Shown: positions 59,380 to 64,000 of the stretch, piece by piece
Numbering within the stretch: position 1 is the stretch's first letter
How the letters are laid out: every line of letters starts with the position of its first letter
Assembly (NCBI GenBank): GCA_038049695.1
Contig: CP142452.1
Span: 78,581,501-78,645,500 of the forward strand
Length of the DNA: 64,000 bases
From: Cinnamomum chago
Lineage: Eukaryota > Streptophyta > Magnoliopsida > Laurales > Lauraceae
Direction of reading: 5' to 3'
The notes under the pieces: model-generated
Told to the model about the DNA's origin: nothing
The model's database searches: none
Seen by the model: only the letters and a program-made list of their open reading frames with translations
Made by a program: the position numbers and the translations under genes

Positions 59380-59739
59380 TTATAAAAAAAACACATATTC
59401 CTTTTACCGAAAACAATTAAAAAAAAGTTACTCTCAAAGGGCACTAAATAATAAAAGGTCCTCTTCTTTAACCATAAAAATAAAAAAGCTACTCTCTTAA
59501 CAAAAGGTTAAAAGTTGGGAAGATGTGCTTAAGATGTGCTTTTCTGTCATTTGACATCTTTTTTACAACCCATCTTTCTACACACCCAAAATACGTGAAA
59601 AACAATTTTAAAATTTCTCTCTATACACCTCATTGTTCCTAAAATACTCGAATCCCTCCGCCCTCATTTTCTCAATGCCCTCCCCTTCTTTCCCCCTCTC
59701 CCTCTCCTTCTTCCATTCTCCCTCTCTCCTTGCCCACCG

Positions 59740-59782
<43 letters not shown>

Positions 59783-60660
59783 GCAGTCAGTTGCCCTCTC
59801 TCCCTCTCCCCTTTGGCGGTGCTACCGGAGGGGATGGTGGCGGTGGGGCATTTGAGTGGGGGTCGGTGAGTGTAGAAAGAAGTTGGAGAGGGAGAGACTT
59901 GAATTTTAATAGATGTCCTTTTATGTAATTTTACACAAAATACATTGGTCATGAAAAAAGGGATGTGCTCTAAGAAGCTTGGACTATAGCATTAACAGTT
60001 TTTTTTTTTTTATTTAACCTTCCCTTTTTTTTATTTCTTAATTTAACTATTCTCTCTACTTCACCGTACAAGATAATTACTATAACAACATTATGCAAGA
60101 GATAAATCCACATAGCAACAAAATTCTTCAATTGGGAAGGGGTGGAACCCGACCCTATCTATTGACAGTTCACTCAAAACTAATGACATGGCAGGCATCA
60201 GAACTTACTCTAAAGAGAATTGTTTTTTATTTAGTAAAAATACTTTTTAATTTATAAAATTTGACACCTTCCTATATTAACTTTAGTTTTTATTTATTAA
60301 ATGCTCTACATTCAAATCCTAGCATAGTCCCATAAGGAGATTTTCACGTTTCACCTCTAATTTTCTTCTCATTTCTCCATCTAACAGGAATTCTCTAAAG
60401 CCACTTTTCTAAGTTTTTTACTTTTCTTTTCCATGTTCTTACTTTTTTCTTTTTCTTTTTTTTTCTCGTTTATCTACCAAGCATTTGATTGTCAATTTGT
60501 CATGTGACCTACAAAGCCCCATATGGCAAGGATTTTTCGGAAGAAAGCAATTTCATTAATGCTTGGAACACATCAACAAAGGCCTATTTGTTTGCAATAC
60601 TTTTAATATTTCTTTTTTGAAAAGACGTGCAAGTTCTCTGGAGTCCGTTTGTGTGACAAA
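59380..60660. other. Intergenic DNA with (CT)n tract
   Basis: A (CT)n run lies at 59742-59780 inside a 150-base pyrimidine-rich stretch. Frames across it are low-complexity. No gene is supported. Confidence 0.6.
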
Positions 60661-63180
60661 GGTTTCCGCATAAACAGGTGGGAACGGCGCGCCAAATTTT
60701 TCCCTTTGCATTTGGTTAAGAGACGGAAAACAACGGCAGTTGGTTTCTCATCCCCTATGTCAGAAAATTAGATTGAGGATCCAGCGGAAAAAATGTTTTT
60801 TCAAGAATGTGCCCAAAAACCCCAAAGAGGGGATTCCTTCACTCCACCAAACGCAAATGGACCGGTGCCCTGTACCCGCTCATTTCCGCGGAAACCTTCA
60901 TTGGAATTTGCAGATGCTCAAGTACAATCAATATTTAGGAAGCTAAAATTTTAAGAACTCCAAATGCGCCGCATTTTTTAAATTTCACTTATCAAATAAG
61001 AAATTTAAAATAATTCACAGGAAACACTAGCAAAATTTTCCAAAAAATGGGATTTCAGTAAAAGATTCCTCGGAACAAGACGAACAGGCTTTGACAATGA
61101 TGCATTCTCAGTTTCCTATTTGCTTTATAAAATTCCCATTCCATCTCTATCACACAAAACCCACTCTATTTTTATTTAGTAATATGTGAGGAATCTACTA
61201 GAGATCTTCACCGTACCTAAAAATTTATACTAGTGAGGAATTCACATCGATATCAATGCATAGTGGTATTGGTAAGTAAGTCCATAAAATGAAGATTTTC
61301 AAATCTATGATGGAAGGTTAAAGTCTTAAAAAATAAAGGTTTCCTCTATTGTCCGTATCTTTAAGAATATATAATTGCCAAACATAGATATTTTATGACG
61401 GTGAAAATGAATTAGGAATCCTCTAGGATTTGACTGGCAACTGTGCCTAAAGGTCAATACATTTTTGTTCTTTTAATTTTTCGTGATGAAATGTCACATC
61501 TTAGATGGAGAAAACTATCATGGATGTGGCCATTTTCAATATACAAATGTGCCCTCAGTCAAAAAGGAGAAACTCATGGGTCCTACCAGAACAACTCACG
61601 GCCAAAAAATTAGGTTAATCTTCTCTCTAGTCGACAATGACTTCCAGGTCAAGCACAATGAACTAGAAAAAAAAGGGCATGAAAAGGTGAGGCATGTGGA
61701 AAGGAAAGGGACTGTCAAGACGATGCATATCCAATCCAACAATGTAATCCCAATTCTACTAATTGGATATGAGCAGTCAAATTGTCCCAGTGCAATTCAT
61801 TTGTATCATCTAAAATCAGAGGAGGATTCATGTTTGAGTCATTCTTAAATACTTGTGAGTATTATAACATTGAGACATTTTAAAAACATTGAAAATTGGA
61901 AATGTAGCTAGAAAAGTGTGATGAAGTTAATGAAGAATCAAAACAAAATAGTAACATTTATATTGAATACTTTCATTCATTTTTATCTTATTATTTAAAA
62001 ATCAAGTTTTCTTGTTTCGTTATTTTTTAGGACATGAAGAAAAACACCAATTTTGAAAGTGTTTTAGACATTTTCCCAGGACAATAATCACCCTTGAAAG
62101 AAATTTGTGATAAAGCTCATGATAGAAACCTATGGCTGATTTGGATGTGGAGAAAAATAAGTGTAAAGAATCTCCACCAACTAGAGAAATGAGAAGAAAA
62201 CTCTCCTCACGGAAAATAATACTTTTCCCTAGTAGTGATTCTCTATTATCTTTGGACTTAAAGAAAATTTAAAGATAAATTTATAAATAAAAATTAAATA
62301 TCAAGTTTTTATAATGAAAAATAATCTCGCTAGAGAAAATATTGTTTTCCTCACAATACTTTCTAAAAGTTAGTTATTTTGTCCATAAAAATAAACTAAA
62401 TTGGGACAAATGTACTTTGATAGAGATTTTTTTTTGTCGTTCGTACTTCTTTTTACATCCAAATGCATTTTAAAAAGGTTTAAATCGCATTGTACTGATT
62501 CACTGGTTTTCTCTAGTAATGATTTTACAATGTGTTGATATTTTTACGAAGAAATATATAATACAAAACTATTTTTAGATCTTTTTAAGTAATAAAACAG
62601 CTATCAGTTTTATAATAAAAAATAAATTTTATTAGATAAAACAAGCATTTTATATCTCTCTCAGGAACAAAATCCTTTCTTCTAAGAAGAGAATTGCTTT
62701 TCCCGGAAGATGATCCCAGGTTTGGTCCAAATATGGAAACTCTGTTTGGACCAATGAAGGGGTGTTATATGGGAAGAATTTTTTTTTATTTTATTTAAAT
62801 GGAGGATATGAGATGTCATTATGACTTCTCTTCCATATGTGACACCTCCTGAGTGGTCCAAACAAGATAACGTGTTTGATCCTTCCCTCTTAGGAGGCTT
62901 TTTAGGCATGACTGGAATTCCATCCAACACGAATTCCTATGCACCATGGAGCAAAAGCAATCCCTACCCTATCCCATAGGCCATATAGGAAGTAACTTTT
63001 CATAGACTTGAGGAGTTGAAACCACAAACTCCAATTCTTGAGCTATATAGCTTATAATACAAGTAAACCCAAGTTACAGAAAGTTAGTTAACAAGGAAAG
63101 CCAAATACCCATATGGTGGTGACCACTGACAGTGGAGAACCGAGAGAAGAAATAAGAGGAGAAAGGGTAACCAGAGGCAC
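60661..63180. other. Intergenic DNA
   Basis: A GC-richer block (60680-60910) contains CCGCGGAAACC and ACCAAACGC words that resemble parts of the 25458-26525 element, but ends cannot be paired. A 121-codon plus-strand frame at 61483-61848 has no recognised motif and is not called. The rest is AT-rich. Confidence 0.5.
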
Positions 63181-63190
63181 TGATTTAAAT

Positions 63191-63289
63191 TAAAAATTGG
63201 GCCAAGGGTATTGTAAATTAAGATCTTTGGTGAAGCAGAATAAAATTGGATCAGGGGTATTGTAAATTAAGATCTTTGGAGCAGCAGAA
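63191..63289. repeat. 50-bp tandem duplication
   Basis: Two units, 63191-63240 and 63241-63289, share AAATTGG, AGGGGTATTGTAAATTAAGA and TCTTTGG with a few differences. Confidence 0.85.
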
Positions 63290-64000
63290 AGAGAAGACAT
63301 GTTAGACGTGAAGCTATTGCATTTGTGTACTGTCTCATATAGAGTTGAATGGAAAAGAAAAACTCAGGAAAGCCACCTTAAAAAATTACGATTTGGCCAG
63401 ATGATGATAATTAGTAAGGGTGAAAGCTCCCTTTATAATCTTTTGCACATGCATTCATTCACACACACATACTCTAGTCTTGTACAACAACAATACAAGA
63501 AAATGTAGAAGCAATAAGCCTTTGATGAGGACGATAACAAAAACCTGGCTAATTAATGTTAAAATTCTGAAGGAGCTAATGGAGTCTGATATCTTTCTCT
63601 GAGACTACAAAGCAAGAACACAGGCAGATTTTTGAAAGATTAAAATCCCCCTCCTATTAGACCATATATTCATGGTGAGTAAGGAAAGAAATTGATGATG
63701 TTATGCGCTTGAATTATACCATCCATAACTCCACGAAGAAAATTTGCATCCTTATAGTTGAATTGATATTATGCTTAGGTTCAGATGATCCGTAACATTT
63801 GATGAATGGTCACCAAAACAGGGGAGCCAGACGATTATAATGAGAGAAGTCCTGTAACTAATTCCACTCATTGGCACCATTTGAGATTGTAATCTATCTA
63901 AAAAATAACTTCTAATAGGATTACACCAGTCACCAATTCAAAGGTCTTCAAAAGGGAGAGTTCAATAATATTAAAACAGAAGAATGTCCAATCAACATGT
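63290..64000. other. Window end, no gene recognised
   Basis: AT-rich DNA with short frames only. It could be an intron or UTR of a gene lying mostly outside the window; nothing in the sequence decides this. Confidence 0.5.

Noticed and set aside
59608-59952. 114-codon minus-strand frame rich in RE dipeptides
   Set aside because: It is the translation of a (CT)n microsatellite and pyrimidine tract.
61483-61848. 121-codon open frame on the plus strand
   Set aside because: Starts at an ATG but shows no recognisable motif, no flanking exons and no promoter signal. It cannot be supported without transcript evidence.
1-64000. CRISPR array, operon or biosynthetic gene cluster
   Set aside because: The tandem repeats here are microsatellites or diverged units without spacers. 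The four genes belong to unrelated processes and are ordinary eukaryotic genes.

Overview
The window is nuclear DNA of a flowering plant. The genes are split by many introns with GT-AG borders, the intergenic DNA is AT-rich, and it is full of plant-type microsatellites, MITEs, tRNA-derived SINEs, LINE tails, Helitron ends and a small LTR element. The protein families (HAK/KUP/KT potassium transporter, MAKR, plant NUDT9) are plant-specific or plant-typical. The exact species cannot be read from the sequence; a woody dicot or magnoliid is a guess.

Four intact host genes can be rebuilt exon by exon, and all stay in frame from ATG to stop. (1) 464-9880, plus strand: a cluster-I (HAK5-like) high-affinity potassium transporter, 8 exons, 771 aa. 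(2) 11662-25291, minus strand: cytosolic tryptophanyl-tRNA synthetase, 12 exons, 405 aa. (3) 34680-35735, plus strand: a single-exon membrane-associated kinase regulator (MAKR) of the BKI1 superfamily, 351 aa. (4) 41791-59069, minus strand: a Nudix hydrolase of the NUDT9 type, 9 exons, 299 aa, with a split, lengthened Nudix box. Genes 1 and 2 converge, 2 and 3 diverge across about 9.4 kb, and 3 and 4 converge. Nothing suggests that they work in one pathway.

The space between and inside the genes is mostly mobile-element debris. Behind the HAK gene lies a decayed copy of the start of its last exon. Between the synthetase and MAKR genes lies a broken pentatricopeptide-repeat (PPR) gene cut by a SINE and abutting a Helitron end. 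Several non-autonomous DNA elements have readable target-site duplications: a near-palindromic Mutator-type MITE at 12736-12887 with a second copy at 59221-59369, hAT-type elements at 30119-30784 and 38818-39335, and a Tourist-like MITE at 31306-31588. An L1-like LINE remnant with an internal repeat fills 45390-47598. Five minute RTE-type LINE tails all lie on the minus strand. A small TRIM-like LTR element sits at 49409-50131.

I found no tRNA or rRNA gene, no CRISPR array, no gene cluster and no convincing new multi-gene system. The most useful leads are local: the NUDT9 Nudix-box insertion, the 40-bp duplication that places the MAKR start codon, the duplicated last codons of NUDT9, the HAK exon relic and the layered repeats.
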